Shown piece after piece: positions 37,501 through 49,339 of a stretch of DNA of 64,000 bases (positions within the stretch are counted from its first letter, which is position 1; every line of letters starts with the position of its first letter). Below the pieces are notes generated by a model. That model had not been told where the DNA came from. It searched no databases and was given only the letters and a program-made list of their open reading frames with translations. The stretch comes from Chiua virens (Eukaryota; Basidiomycota; Agaricomycetes; Boletales; Boletaceae), in NCBI GenBank assembly GCA_019787685.1, contig JAHNUO010000007.1, positions 1,922,001 to 1,986,000 on the forward strand, read 5' to 3'. The position numbers and the translations under genes are program-made.

Positions 37501-37868
37501 TTCAACCCGGTGAACAACTCCCCCGGCCTGGTCAGATTTTGACGTATAACAGAAACGTACATGACCAACTCAAGCTTCGTACGGTTTCTCTTACCGGACA
37601 TAACCGCGGACCAACCCCGGCGGTCTCACCAGGAGGCACGCAGACACTATTCAGACCATCGTCAGCAGCGGGTTCCGCCTCTCCAAGCTCAGCCCTGTCG
37701 TCGCCGGCCACCACTCGGTCGCATTCCCCCCTGCCCAGTTCGAGTCCAGGTGCAGATTGTTTTCGCCCGAGGCCTAGGATAGGGACTGGTATGATGTACC
37801 GGACTAACCTGAGTGTGGCTCCTCCGCCTGCGAGCAGGATTAGGGTCCCGTCGACGGTATCACGCTAG
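34579..37868 (+). CDS. Large Ser/Pro-rich protein, function unknown
   Basis: Exons 34579-35960, 36013-36285 and 36473-37868 join in phase to 1016 residues. The protein is low complexity, with many SP, TP, RSxS and RRxS patterns, suggesting a disordered, heavily phosphorylated cytoplasmic or nuclear protein. The junction of exons 2 and 3 yields GIGLTTGLGWSDSEDEDAPS, the most structured motif. Around it are RRVSTLVLSRRAS and several SxxS repeats. The C-terminal third has repeated TPRPSL- and PKSSIPAG-type segments. The second intron is long for this window (187 nt). An alternative in-frame reading from ATG 36324 would avoid that intron but breaks the SDSEDED motif. No catalytic domain, signal peptide or membrane segment seen. 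I do not recognise a named family. Confidence 0.8.
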
Positions 37869-40800
37869 TGGATTGTGGTCCAGACACTGGAGCTGAGATG
37901 GGAGTGGTGAGGAGACGAGTGATGTGCCTTGCCTTGTACAACTGGTTATTATCGTTGGTCGCCCTGATTTAAAAAAACGTGTTTTTGATGGACCTTTTTC
38001 CCCTCTTTCTATTTTTTCGTGGTCATCATTGTTGGCGGTTTCGATGCGATGTTCTGCGCCGAGAAGATATCCTTGGTAAGTCATTCTTGTGGAATACCTG
38101 GACGTAACGTATTGACTGCTTTTACTTCAGTTGCTTCTCGTTATTTTGGTCGAGCGCTGGTCATGCTACCACCTTACATTCATGACTCGCATCCATGCTG
38201 TCCCGTGGACCGGAATAGCCTGAAGGATAGTGTTCCAGAGTCTGGTCGACTAATCGTATACACATTTGGATCTTGTCCGCGCGCGGCTTCGTTCGTTCCC
38301 GGTGGCCCCGCCCTGTCACTACGTTGAGACCCGCAATTCCTCTCAAGTGGAATACGTCCTCCTTTGCTCCGTATGTGATCAAACCCCGTGAAGGTTCTCA
38401 TATGCATCTGCAGCTCTTAGATCTGATTTCTCTTCTCAAAATTGATATATATATCTATATCCCAACGTGTATGGATACCACAACCCCTCTTTAAAGCCTT
38501 GTTATCCTCGTTCGCTCATGCATCTGGGCCCATGGCTCACATCCACCTTCCTTTTGTCCATTTTTCTATCGTTTTTTAAAAATCTCTCTTTCGGTTTATC
38601 ATCTCTCTCGGAAATCCCGTCCATAGGACACGTTATAATCTGCATATGGGCTCTTATATTTTCATTTTATTCAAAGGACTTTCGTTGATTTTGTGTATGA
38701 GTACGGCATGCGGTTATACGATATATACTACCATGGAAACAAGTCATATTTCGAATTCGAATTCTTTTGTTTTCTAGTTGGTGGACCGATCTCAATTTCG
38801 TCGTCTATACGTACATATCTATGTTGCATGGATTTGGATTCGGAATGTCAATGCTTCAGCTTTAACTTTCATGTCCATAGTTGGATTTCATGCATGAAGA
38901 TAGCCGCGCGGCAAGAGGTCAAACTTGGCTACTCTTCTGAATTTAATTTGCCCGAGCGAGCCAATACATATGTATTTATAAAAGGACGAGACAACGCAAT
39001 AGGTTTACCGAGATGACCAGATCCGCGATGGGCGGGAGATCGGGGTGCTTTACGCGGGAGGTCGTCGCTAGTGGAGGGGCCGTCGTCGTACAAGCATACC
39101 CCAGCAATGAAGCTTTGAAGGGCGGGTGTCAGGTGTCGACACTCTGCTCCTCCACGACCGCGATGTCAGGAATTGGAGCCACGTCATCACGCGCAACGCA
39201 CGCCCAAACCCATATAGGGCGAAAGAGCCACTACCCCAAGTGTTAGCTTGAACCGACCAACTGTGGCTCGGTAGTGGGGTGTACGTGGCACGACACGCAT
39301 GGACGTCAGACGTACCTCGTCCATCGCAAAGCTCAGCGCGTGGGTGGCATCAGTAGCTCGAGGGCCCAGGAACCAAAGATGTCCGAGATTGTGATAGGAG
39401 TGATCCATGCCGCTAGCCGTACTTTTGTCTACCCTTTTCGTCTCGAGCTGGTGAGCCAACAAAGCAGTGTTCTAGGATGCTCACGATGATGACGTAGCAA
39501 GTCCAGGGTTCTGGTACTCACCTCTGTGGCGAGACATCAACACCAGAGTGGCTATCGACTTGACCTGCACACCGCATTGAGAAGCACTTGGACTGGACGG
39601 AGGTTACCTGTGGTAAGTAGATGGAGTAGTAGCTCTACCTTCACCGCGCTCGTAGGGTGTATGGACGATCAAAAGCCGAATTTATTCTTTAGCAGAACAT
39701 ATGGCATCAATCTTGCAATCAACTTACCTGAAAGCTCGCTCTGATGCCTCGGCCAGTGCCACTTTTGTGGTGCTGACTCTCATAAGGAGCAGTTACCTTT
39801 ACATTCCTGAGTCCGTATTCTCGAAGCTTTTGCGCCTTGACTCGGAAAGAGTCCTAAGCGCGACTGAAAGTTCAGGAGGGGTCCAACGGCAGGAATAGTA
39901 CCCTCTCCTGTACGAAGTCTGCTCTACAACCATAGGTCGTGTACCGTCTGCCTAGACGCATGGCATCGATTCCTGAATTCGCCAATCGTCCACGTTCTCT
40001 TCACTTTCGAGATGCGTGATCAGGACGACAGGGATTCCTTTGGGGAAAGAAAGGCGTAAAAAGACATGCAGTTTTGCTGCATGTCGACGCCTTCGCATAC
40101 AGAACACTAACCTGGCTGCTCCTACCGGGATCGCACAAATACAGTCGCATCAAGCGATCCAATAGTATATGAGCGATACACCCATGATTGGCGTCATTTG
40201 CAAGGTGCAAGGTCCACCGTGGACAATGTTTGCAACGCTTTGGCTTCGATGATTTCGAAATAGCATTTACGTACACCGATCGTATGCCAACATTGACTTT
40301 GTGAGGTTTGCGCCTTACTGATCTTCTGCGTATCCGATGCACTGCTTTCATTGTGATCACATGGATGAATCGGTAACCTTTCAGTGGAAACTTCGGGCGG
40401 GGTGGGTAGGGCCCCTTTACTTGCATTCTCATCCTTCCTGCATTTGGACAGCGTAGAGCATTCGAGGTCGCCGTTAATGCAACGTTCATGCTTCTTCATC
40501 AACGCACCTGGTAATGTGCTACTGGGTACTTTCTAAAGGTGTTGTCTTTGGCAGATGAAAAGCTCGAAAATAATTTGTGGGTGGTGATGGTCAGTTTGGC
40601 TTACCTCTTTGGACGTCTCTGCTTGCGCCTGACCGATGATCAATGAGCTTGGTGTCAACGATGTACAAAGTACGTTTCAGGATTCCTATTTCTGTCTTTC
40701 CCGTCTGTCGTCCTTGAATGGAGCACTAGGTGGATGTAGGCGACCTTCCTTTTATCTACACAAGTTGGAACGCTTGATGTCCTCTTTCAGCGGTCCCTGG

Positions 40801-41033
40801 CTTCACAGAACCTCGGGCGGACCATTTGACAAATTTGAAAATTACTTGCTGTCACATGCGAGGGCCGCGCAACGGGGCAAAGGTCCGTTCGTTTCCCTAG
40901 TCAGGCAAATCCCACTGCAACGTTTCGTCGATGGGCGTCCCCTCTGCGGCCTGAGGGCGGGAGATCACAAGCTCAGCTTTATCCTCTTATGGATTTGCGA
41001 GTCATGACCATTAATGGCGCTCTTCGTGTAGCA
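37869..41033. other. Intergenic, 3.2 kb, with possible degenerate minus-strand exons
   Basis: Near 39313-39480 a minus-strand exon-like piece bounded by CCTAG and GTACGT encodes LLAHQLETKRVDKSTASGMD and HLWFLGPRATDATHALSFAMDE. Another piece near 39530-39610 reads NLRPVQVLLNAVC before two stops. These resemble pieces of a fungal regulator domain but cannot be assembled. The rest shows nothing recognisable; a T-rich stretch near 38560-38690 may be 3' UTR-like. Confidence 0.35.
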
Positions 41034-41040
41034 TATATAA
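41034..41040 (+). promoter_or_regulatory. TATA box of first PsiD-like gene
   Basis: TATATAA, 117 bp upstream of ATG 41157. The second paralogue has TATATAAA at a similar distance. Confidence 0.6.
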
Positions 41041-41156
41041 TGGGACCACCGGTCGCCTTTCAGTTTCAACATTTTCTTTCACTGCTTCGTTGTGAGTTGT
41101 CCTTTCCAACTAACGGAGCGTCTCGAATGACCCTCCGTTATTCTAGTTTAACTGTC

Positions 41157-42508
41157 ATGCCTCTCAAGGTTGATTATAGTGGTACCATCGCTCGATGGCT
41201 GCCAGAGGACCCCGCTGTCATTCGGAAGTACCACAGTGACTTACTCGCTGAGCTCATCGACAAGGGTGTCTGCACGAGCGCGGGAGACGTTGACGAGAAA
41301 AAACTTTCTCTCGTCATTCTCGAGTTCAAGAAGCTGATCGAAGGAAGCGCCGAAATATTCAGAGACTTCCATGAGATGTTTGATCAGATTCTTCCAAACC
41401 CAGATCCTAGCGGGCTCTCAGTGAGTGGATTAAGTAACATTCATCACACCGCTAACTGTCCGTGTAGATCACAAACTATATGCAGCTTCTTGCTGTTCTC
41501 GATCTCACAATCACCAAGGCACCAACCTACAGTTACACGAGCCCTCTCGTCAGCGGCGTCCCCATGTACGGCGTTCTTGCTCCGTTCTGCAATACCGAAG
41601 CTGGTTACCGAGCGTTCACTAATCTTAAAGTGAATGTGATGTTCCACAAAATCTTTGACGAGTGGACGAGGTTCCTTGTCTCTCCAGCATCACGTAACGT
41701 ATTGGTCACCACAGAGGGTGGTTGGTTCAGTCCGGATGCGTTGCAGGTACAGGACGATCGTCTTGGTGTGCCTTTTGCGAATGCATGGGTATGTTATCCC
41801 GACCAACCCCACATGGGCTTCGTGTCTTGGGATGATTTCTTCGGCCGGCGTTTTAGAGAAGGTGTTCGTCCCGTCCTTGACCCAGACAACCCCGAGTTCA
41901 TCAACGTTGCCTGCGAAGCCATTACATACCGCGTCGCTACCGACGTTCAAGCGACCGACCAGTTTTGGGTGAAAGATATGCCTTATTCCCTCGAACATAT
42001 CCTCAACTACGACCCACTCGCGTCCCAACTGATTGGCGGCACCACCTTCCAAGCCATGCTTAGCTCGCTGGACTACCACAGATGGCACAGTCCCGTCGAT
42101 GGGCGCGTCGTCAAGGCTTACGTTGTACCCGGAACATACTACGCAGCGCGGCTGGACGATGATCCAGACCCAGACGTTATTTCCCGTTCACAGGCCTTTG
42201 TTACCGCCATGTCCACACGCGCGCTCATCTTTATCGAGTCGGACAACCCAAACATCGGGTTGATGTGTTTCGTCGGGGTGGGTCTTGGGGAGATTTCAAC
42301 GACAAAGTTGGAAGTGAGGGAGGGAGACCGGATCAAGAAGGGAGACGAGATCGGTTCGTTCCACTTTGGTGGATCGACCCACTTGTTGGTGTTCCGCCCT
42401 GAGACCAAGTTGACATTGCTACCTGGCCCCGAGCCCGAGGTGTCAGACCAGGCGAGGAAGGTTGGTACGCTGTTGTTCCATGTGGACAACCAACCCCTCG
42501 ATGCCTGA
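41157..42508 (+). CDS. PsiD-like / phosphatidylserine-decarboxylase-like enzyme, copy A
   Basis: Pyruvoyl-dependent decarboxylase of the PSD superfamily, most like the fungal PsiD-type branch whose named member decarboxylates L-tryptophan. Exons 41157-41420 and 41468-42508 give 434 residues. The N-terminal helical extension typical of this branch is present (IARWLPEDPAVIRKYHSDLL...FHEMFDQI). The catalytic body has GWFSPDALQV, DDFFGRRFREGVRP, the active-site histidine region SLDYHRWHSPVDGRV, FVGVGLGEISTT and the self-cleavage motif FHFGGSTHLLVF, where Gly-Ser cleavage would generate the pyruvoyl group. No signal or mitochondrial targeting sequence is evident, unlike true phosphatidylserine decarboxylases. 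I chose ATG 41157 because it aligns with the start of copy B; an in-frame ATG at 40989 would add residues across the TATA box. Substrate could be tryptophan, another aromatic amino acid or something else. Confidence 0.88.
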
Positions 42509-44543
42509 AATTGCAGGTAGAACAGTCTTTTCAAGGCCGATGTACGATATACGATTGTCGATATGTTTTGCTAGTGATTTTCTTGGAATGGGAATATACG
42601 TTGCCCGCCATCGCTGATGAAATGTGAGCGTTTGTGTGATGAGTCCTAGTGGCAAGTCCTCATCCGAAACCGCAGGAGGAATGTTCCATATAGTCATACG
42701 GAAAGGAAGCGTTGATGCCTGTCCACTCACTGACACCCTACTCATAGGCTATCACATTTAGTACAAACCTATCGAGAGTCGGACAAACTCGCGGCTGCTC
42801 TGGAAAGAATTTACAAACCAACGGCAAATCGTCCCAGGATTCCAGATCAGACATTCTATGAGAAATGAATAGAGAAAATGAAGAAGCTCGAAATGGTTCA
42901 TGGTCCAAGTTCTCATGGACTCGACTCGAAGGGACAATTGAGTTGATCCCTAGGTGGAATATGCCGGTTGTCTAGGGACGAACACAGAGGAGTGGCACGA
43001 GCTCCATGCTCGAGTAGATGGTAGTTAGTTTCTGGAACATGGTGGATTTGTCCGCCAGCCTACTTCCCTAAGACAATGACGATCTCTCTTGTGGGCCACC
43101 AAGGTCATGCACTCTGGGTGGAGTGAATTAACTTTGTCCGCAGGGACTTACAGATTCCGAGGCGAGTGTCATTTCTTCGTCCCAAAGGTGGCTATCTGGG
43201 AGATGATCGATCAACAATGGGTCTTCTTTACTGACTGCCTGAGGGGAGCTATTCAAAGAGCGGATGAATCCTCCACAGCATCTCGTTACTCCAATAATTT
43301 GCTCTCAACGGACATGAAACGCACGAATAATTAGCCAGACTTGATGGCGGGAGCGCATAGTAATTATTTGCGCTTGCAAATGGTTTGTGGATACCTAGTG
43401 GTACTGCAGTCCGCGGAGAGTACTTTGTTACCATTACGTAGTGTTACGCCATCGATTCATCTCCGAACTTCAATATATCAATTTTCTACTGTAACACACC
43501 GAGCCTCTGTGTGCGGAAGTGAAGTAATCACGTCTCCAGCCAAATCAAACCGATCACCTTTGTGATGTTTTTCAAAGTGGGGCATTCGCTACATCCGCCG
43601 AGTCGTCGCTTCAAATTTCTCCGAGTCGACCAACGACACGAAACCCTCCGTTATAATCATAATGACTCAACGGCTTTTTGATCTCGAACCATCGATTCGG
43701 TACGGCGGACTAGTGTACACCTATCCCTTTCTTCCGCAGCCACACTGTTTCATCATCTTGAACCCGGATTGATCCAATCCACACAAAATCTGTCGAACTC
43801 GAAGGGACCTCACTGGCGGAGGATATCTCGATTTTGCCACTGACTGTAATTCACCAACTGCCAGTGAAGGTACAATCTGTTACGCTACGCTGCTAAATTG
43901 TCCCACGGATAGTTCTATCTCGACTCTTCAATTCCGTCATCTTCTGGGCGTCGCTGAAGTGTTTGGTCGAGGGCATCCTTGCAACAATCATGGTTCCAAT
44001 TGGTTAAAAACAATTCACGTTGTCAACGCATACCTGCAATGTGTATCAGCGATCTCCCTACTATTGCTGCATGCAACACCTGGCAGCTGTCATGCCTCGT
44101 GCCTTTTTTCGGAAAGAATAGGTGAGCTTTCATTCGAAGCCTCTTGGAAAGAGGGTATAGACAACGTGGAGCAGGGCCAACTTATCACACGTTACATCGA
44201 CTCAATAGGCCACCCCCATACCTCGCGAGTCACCAGTTACTAGTTGAGGCCACCCGAAAAGCCTCAGGGCCTTGAGCAGGTGGCAGAGCTTAGAGGGATC
44301 GTCGTTTACCATGATCCATCAAGGTCGGTATCAACGCACACACCTGAGATACCTACTGGCACTAGAAGCGATTTCTCCCTATCCCTCCAATCTACAGCAA
44401 CTGCATATTTTGCATCACACGAAAGGATATAACAGGACAAGCGTCCATTTTACTGTCTCAGATTTCTTGTTAGAGCGAATACATATATGCAAACTCAACA
44501 TCACTTGCAAACACGAGATAGTCTCTACCTCGCGTGTGCGTCC
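42509..44543. other. Intergenic between PsiD-like copies
   Basis: No coding sequence supported; mixed AT-rich sequence with short, motif-free open frames. Confidence 0.45.
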
Positions 44544-44550
44544 TATATAT
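44544..44550 (+). promoter_or_regulatory. TATA-like sequence of decayed PsiD-like copy
   Basis: TATATAT 122 bp upstream of the relic ATG 44666, the same arrangement as in the two intact copies. Confidence 0.4.
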
Positions 44551-44665
44551 GTAGTGCGCTGCGGCAGTCACATTTCAGCTTCACAACTTTTGCCTCTTGC
44601 TTCCTGTAAATCTTTCCCATTGACGAGAACCCTAGACAACCATTCACAATTCAAGCTAGATCGGA

Positions 44666-45610
44666 ATGCCTTTATGATATCAACATTCATGGTTCGATGC
44701 TAGATGCTTCCCCAGATTAAATCATGAATTACATGCAGCTTCTTGTCATGCTTGGCAAGACCATCACTAAGGGACCAATATCCAGTTACATCAATCTCCG
44801 AATCTCATGAACAGCATGTATGGCGTCCTTGTTTCTCTGCAACACTAGGGGCTATCTAGAGGTAAACACGGTGTTCCACAGATCTTTGACGAGTCATCAA
44901 AAGTACCTCGTCTCCTCAGCGTCTCGCGACGTCTTAGTGGCTACTGGTGGTGACTGGATCAGTCCCGATGCGTTACACATACAGGAAAGTCATCTCGGTA
45001 TATCCCATCTTGACGGGCCCGAATGAACCAATAGTTCATCCATGTCGCCTGCGATGCGATTACATACCAACTTTCTACCAACGTGAAAGCAAGGGATCAG
45101 TATTGGGGACATACCCTATTCGCTCGACCCCATTGTCTGCTTCGACCCGCTCGTGTCCAACCTAGAGTCGGGGGAACCATCATTGGCCTCCAAGTGGTCC
45201 TTAGTTCAGTAGAGTCTAGACATTCGTTGTATAGGGTATACACTTCGCTGTTCGTTTGGATGACGATCTAGCTAGTCTCAGATGTCGTTTCCCGTTCACG
45301 AGCTTTTGTCACAGCCATCGTCACATGCATTTTCATCAAGTCGAATGAGGCACCGGGTTATATGTTTTGTGAGTCGTCCTGTGGGGGTCTCAACGATCGA
45401 GGTGCTGGTGGAGGGAGGAGAGATCGGGTGAAGAAGGGCGATGAGCTCGGATCGTTTCACGTTGGTGCTGACTCGGATCGCTGAGCGCTGATCTTCCGGC
45501 CCGGGACCAAGTTGACACCAGTACTGTTATACCGACCACCGGAGAACCCGTGCGAGGAAGGAAGGTCGGCGCATTGTTGTTCCGCATGAACAACGATCCC
45601 CGACCCTGCC
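44666..45610 (+). pseudogene. Decayed PsiD-like decarboxylase, copy B'
   Basis: Relic of a third paralogue in the same orientation. After ATG 44666 (MPL then a stop), most of exon 1 is deleted; exon 2 homology resumes with NYMQLLVMLGKTITKGP, continues through VFHRSLTSHQKYLVSSASRD and GGDWISPDALHIQESHLG, and later RSRAFVTAIVT and DRVKKGDELGSFHVGA. The segment carrying the YHRWHSP region is missing or unrecognisable, the GGST self-cleavage site has become GADS, and stops and indels interrupt all frames. It cannot encode an active enzyme. Confidence 0.88.
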
Positions 45611-45615
45611 GGTGT

Positions 45616-47469
45616 TTTGAATAGACCCGCGGGTCACTCGGGAAATCGGTCAGAACGTTCAAGTTGGGAAGTATACAATCGTTGATGCGTTCTGGTAGGA
45701 AGTTTTGGACTGTCGCCAAGTGTGTGCTTGACTGATGTCGGTGCTTTCTTAGTAGCGCTGTTGACTGAGACTCCAAAGCACCCTGCTCCGTCTAGATCTT
45801 AATGTCTGGCACTGGCTTTGTATCGGCGGGCACGCATTTATCCTACCAAGCAGACTCGATGATCGATTGATCAGAACCAATAGATGCATCGTCAACCCTG
45901 TTCGCACCAGACTCGATCGTCTAAACGTTTATCCGTTTCTATGTGATCTGCATCATGATGAACTACTATTACTTGGAGTGCACATCCATTTTACCTCATT
46001 ATGATATCGATGATAGCCACTGCATGGCGCCAGTGGCAGTTCACTTTCCGAGTTCTCAAATATTGACTTATATCGAAAACTTGCAGGCTGTAGATAGTAC
46101 TTATTCATCTCGCTGTCACACCGTCATCTCTGAAAAATCTTGCTATCCTCGATTGGCACTGGATACAACTAAGGTTGCGATCCATTTGCATTGACTCCGA
46201 ACTGATCTGACTTTCAAATGAATCAGTCAATCAGGGACGTGTCGTGTTACGTCAGTTGTTTTTGCCAGTGCTTCGAGTCCCTTGTATCGATTCATTTCCG
46301 ACGTTTCGTCTATGCTGCGGTTTCTCTGTGAGTTTCATGATTTTAAGAAGTGCTGAATCTAAGAGGAACATCGAGGCACCCTACCGTTTCGATAGGACCC
46401 GATGAAGTGCTAAGGTACCCTTTTGGAAGCTCGAAAATGAGTCAACTACTAGTATTACGACCATCGCTAGTGGCAACACTCCAGATGCAATGGTTTACAC
46501 TTTATGAACGAGATCGGTGTTATGTATTGCACCGGTCACAAATATGCTCTTGGAATGTCTCGTCTCCAATACAGTGCAACACCTGGCGTTACCGTTATTG
46601 TAACATTTTTGGGTAATTTCGCATGGCAACGTACCACACGTGGGAAGCAGGAATCACAACCATTTAGTGGTTTACTGGTAAGTTTGATTTACCAAGTCAA
46701 AGGTAACTTACCAGAAGCACAACTGAGCATCTGATATACTGATACTAGTAGTGTGCCGCCGATATCGTCGGTAGCGAACACATCCGCCTGTTTCTCCTTT
46801 CATTATCTTCCACATGGATCGGAGTATTACTGGCTCTCCACGGCGAAAATGGTCCTCGACCGTTTCACGTTGGCCTACGAAGTGATAGTTGGTGCGTACC
46901 ACAACGTCCATTCAATTCAATTCCTCATGACACTTTTCTCCATTCCGCAAATTCCGGATACCCTCAGTTCTGCCACAAGGTTTCGGCACGAGGTTATTCC
47001 TGGGTGAATATATTACCCAGCGTACCGAATATCGGGTGTATTTCCATCAGCCCAATGAGTCTCCGTCTATGCGATGAGGGAATGTGCCGACGTTTCGCAA
47101 GTACCTACTAAGTTCGGCCACGTCGATAACGATATGTGATCTTAGTTACCAAGCTAAGAGTGTTCAGACATGTCCTAGCCAAGCATCCGAGGGCAGTTGA
47201 GGTCGGATCGAACTTCCGCATTCTCGATTTTTTGTTTTGTCTGCTCACCACAGGCCATGGAAATGATAATCGGAGGATGCGGGTTACATGGTGGGACTAC
47301 TAGCGTAAAGGCCGTACCTAGTTTCGACTGAAATGTGGACTGATTCGTATGCAGGTCTTTAATCCTTCTTCCGATCCGACTACGTCACGATCTCTGTTGG
47401 TGTTTGTGCGCAGTGTTCACTGTGACGTGGAGCCATGTTGACGATATGAGAGTCACAACGGGATCGGTG
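45616..47469. other. Intergenic upstream of PsiD-like copy C
   Basis: AT-rich sequence without a supported gene; the last few hundred bases are presumably the promoter of copy C. Confidence 0.45.
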
Positions 47470-47477
47470 TATATAAA
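47470..47477 (+). promoter_or_regulatory. TATA box of second intact PsiD-like gene
   Basis: TATATAAA, 129 bp upstream of ATG 47599. Confidence 0.65.
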
Positions 47478-47598
47478 CTGATCTGATGTCCGTCCTTCGC
47501 TTCCTCAGCATTCTAGTACTCACTCTTCAGCCAACTGTGAGCCGTCTTCTTTGATTGACAGTCTTTGGATAACAATTTCGAACTTCAGTTAGACTAAT

Positions 47599-49032
47599 AT
47601 GCCCTTTGATCTCCACTCGCCGATTACTATTGCCCGGTGGCTCCCCAAGGACCTAGATGTCGTTGAGAAAGAGCAAAGCAAGCTGCTCTCTCAGCTCGTT
47701 CAAAATGGCGTTTGCACGGCAGAAGGCGAAGTCGACAACAAGCAGCTCTCCTTTGCCATCCTCGAGTTCAAGCAAATGATCGAGGAAGATGCCGACATCT
47801 ACAGAGGTTTCCACGAGATGTTTGAACAAGCTGCTCTCAAAACAGATCCCAGTCAGCTCTCGGTAAGTGGCTGGCATGGTAGTCTTCATTGCTCTGACTT
47901 GGATCGGGTTTAGATCAAAAACTACATGCAGCTCCTTGCTGTGCTCGATAAAACTATTACAAAGGCCCCGACATACAGCTATATCAGTCCCCTCGTGAGC
48001 GGCGTGCCCATGTACGGCGCCCTCGCACCTTTCTGCAACACTGAGGCGGGCTATCGCACGTTTACCAACCCGAAAGTGAACGCAGTGTTCCACAAGGTCT
48101 TCGACGAGTGGACGAAGTTCCTCGTCTCTGAAGCGTCCCGCGATGTGCTGGTTTCTACGGAGGGTGGCTGGTTCAGCCCCGATGCGTTATACGTACAGCA
48201 AAACCGCCTCGGTCAATCTTTTGCAGAGGCATTTGTGTGCGACCCAGACGAGCCCTACATGGGTTTCAAGTCATGGGATGACTTTTTCGGACGGCGATTC
48301 AGGGAGGGCGTCCGTCCCACTTTTGCACGCAACCACCCACAATTCATCAACGCCCCCTGCGAGGCGATCACCTATCGCGTCTCCACCAATGTCAAAGCAA
48401 AGGATCAATTCTGGCTCAAGGAAATGCCGTATTCGCTCAACCATATCCTCAATTTTGACTCGCTCACGTCTCACCTCGTTGGTGGGACTGTCTTCCAAGC
48501 AATTCTGAGCGCGCTCGACTATCACCGGTGGCACAGTCCCGTCAACGGGCGCGTCGTCAAGACATACGTTGTGCCGGGCACGTACTATGCCGCACGTCTC
48601 GACGACAATCCAGATCCGGATGTCGTCTCGCGCTCACAAGCATTCGTTACCGCCATGTCGACCCGTGCAGTTATCTTCATCGAGTCAGACAACCCTGCCA
48701 TTGGCCTGATGTGTTTCGTTGGGGTTGGTCTCGGAGAGGTGTCGACGACCAGGATCGCGGTGCAGGAAGGGGATCGGATCAAGAAAGGGGACGAGATCGG
48801 ATCGTTTCACTTCGGCGGGTCGACGTACCTCATGATATTTCGCCCCGAAACCAAGTTAACATTGCTACCCGGTCCCGTGGATCCCGGCGAAGCAAGGAAG
48901 GTTGGCACGTTGCTGTTCCATGTGGACAACACTTTTCAGCAAGACGACAGATGGTATGGGATGCCGTCAGGTGTGGTGTTTAACCGCAGCCTCAGGTACT
49001 CCAGGGCGATGCACGGAGCAGCCAGCATGTGA
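47599..49032 (+). CDS. PsiD-like / phosphatidylserine-decarboxylase-like enzyme, copy C
   Basis: Close paralogue of the gene at 41157. Exons 47599-47862 and 47914-49032 give 460 residues; exon 1 is exactly 264 nt in both, with the intron at the same codon. It has the N-terminal helical domain (IARWLPKDLDVVEKEQSKLL), DDFFGRRFREGVRP, ALDYHRWHSPVNGRVVKTYV with the active-site His, and the Gly-Ser self-cleavage site in FHFGGSTYLMIF. It differs from copy A by a 30-residue C-terminal extension (QQDDRWYGMPSG...SRAMHG). The frame is fully open. It is probably a soluble pyruvoyl decarboxylase acting on an aromatic amino acid, though true phospholipid substrate use cannot be excluded. Confidence 0.9.
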
Positions 49033-49339
49033 CGATTTCTCCTTTGCATTTATACAGACTAGCAGGATGTATCTTACTTAAGGACTTTGATAGACTTAAG
49101 TACAGGCATGGCCTTTCTTGCTGTAATATTATATAGATACCGGATTTACCATCCTCTTTCGGTCAAAGTTTGCGCTGGACTCGGAAATCAATCCCAGTTG
49201 GAGTAGGACAAAGATGAAGCGCGGAGGCTGGCCCAATTCATATTTCTCTAAACCTTGACGCGTATATGAAACAACCGCGGAGATGTTAAGTAGTACTAAC
49301 AAGAGTCGGAGAGTCGGAGAAGGACCACACGGTCACGGT

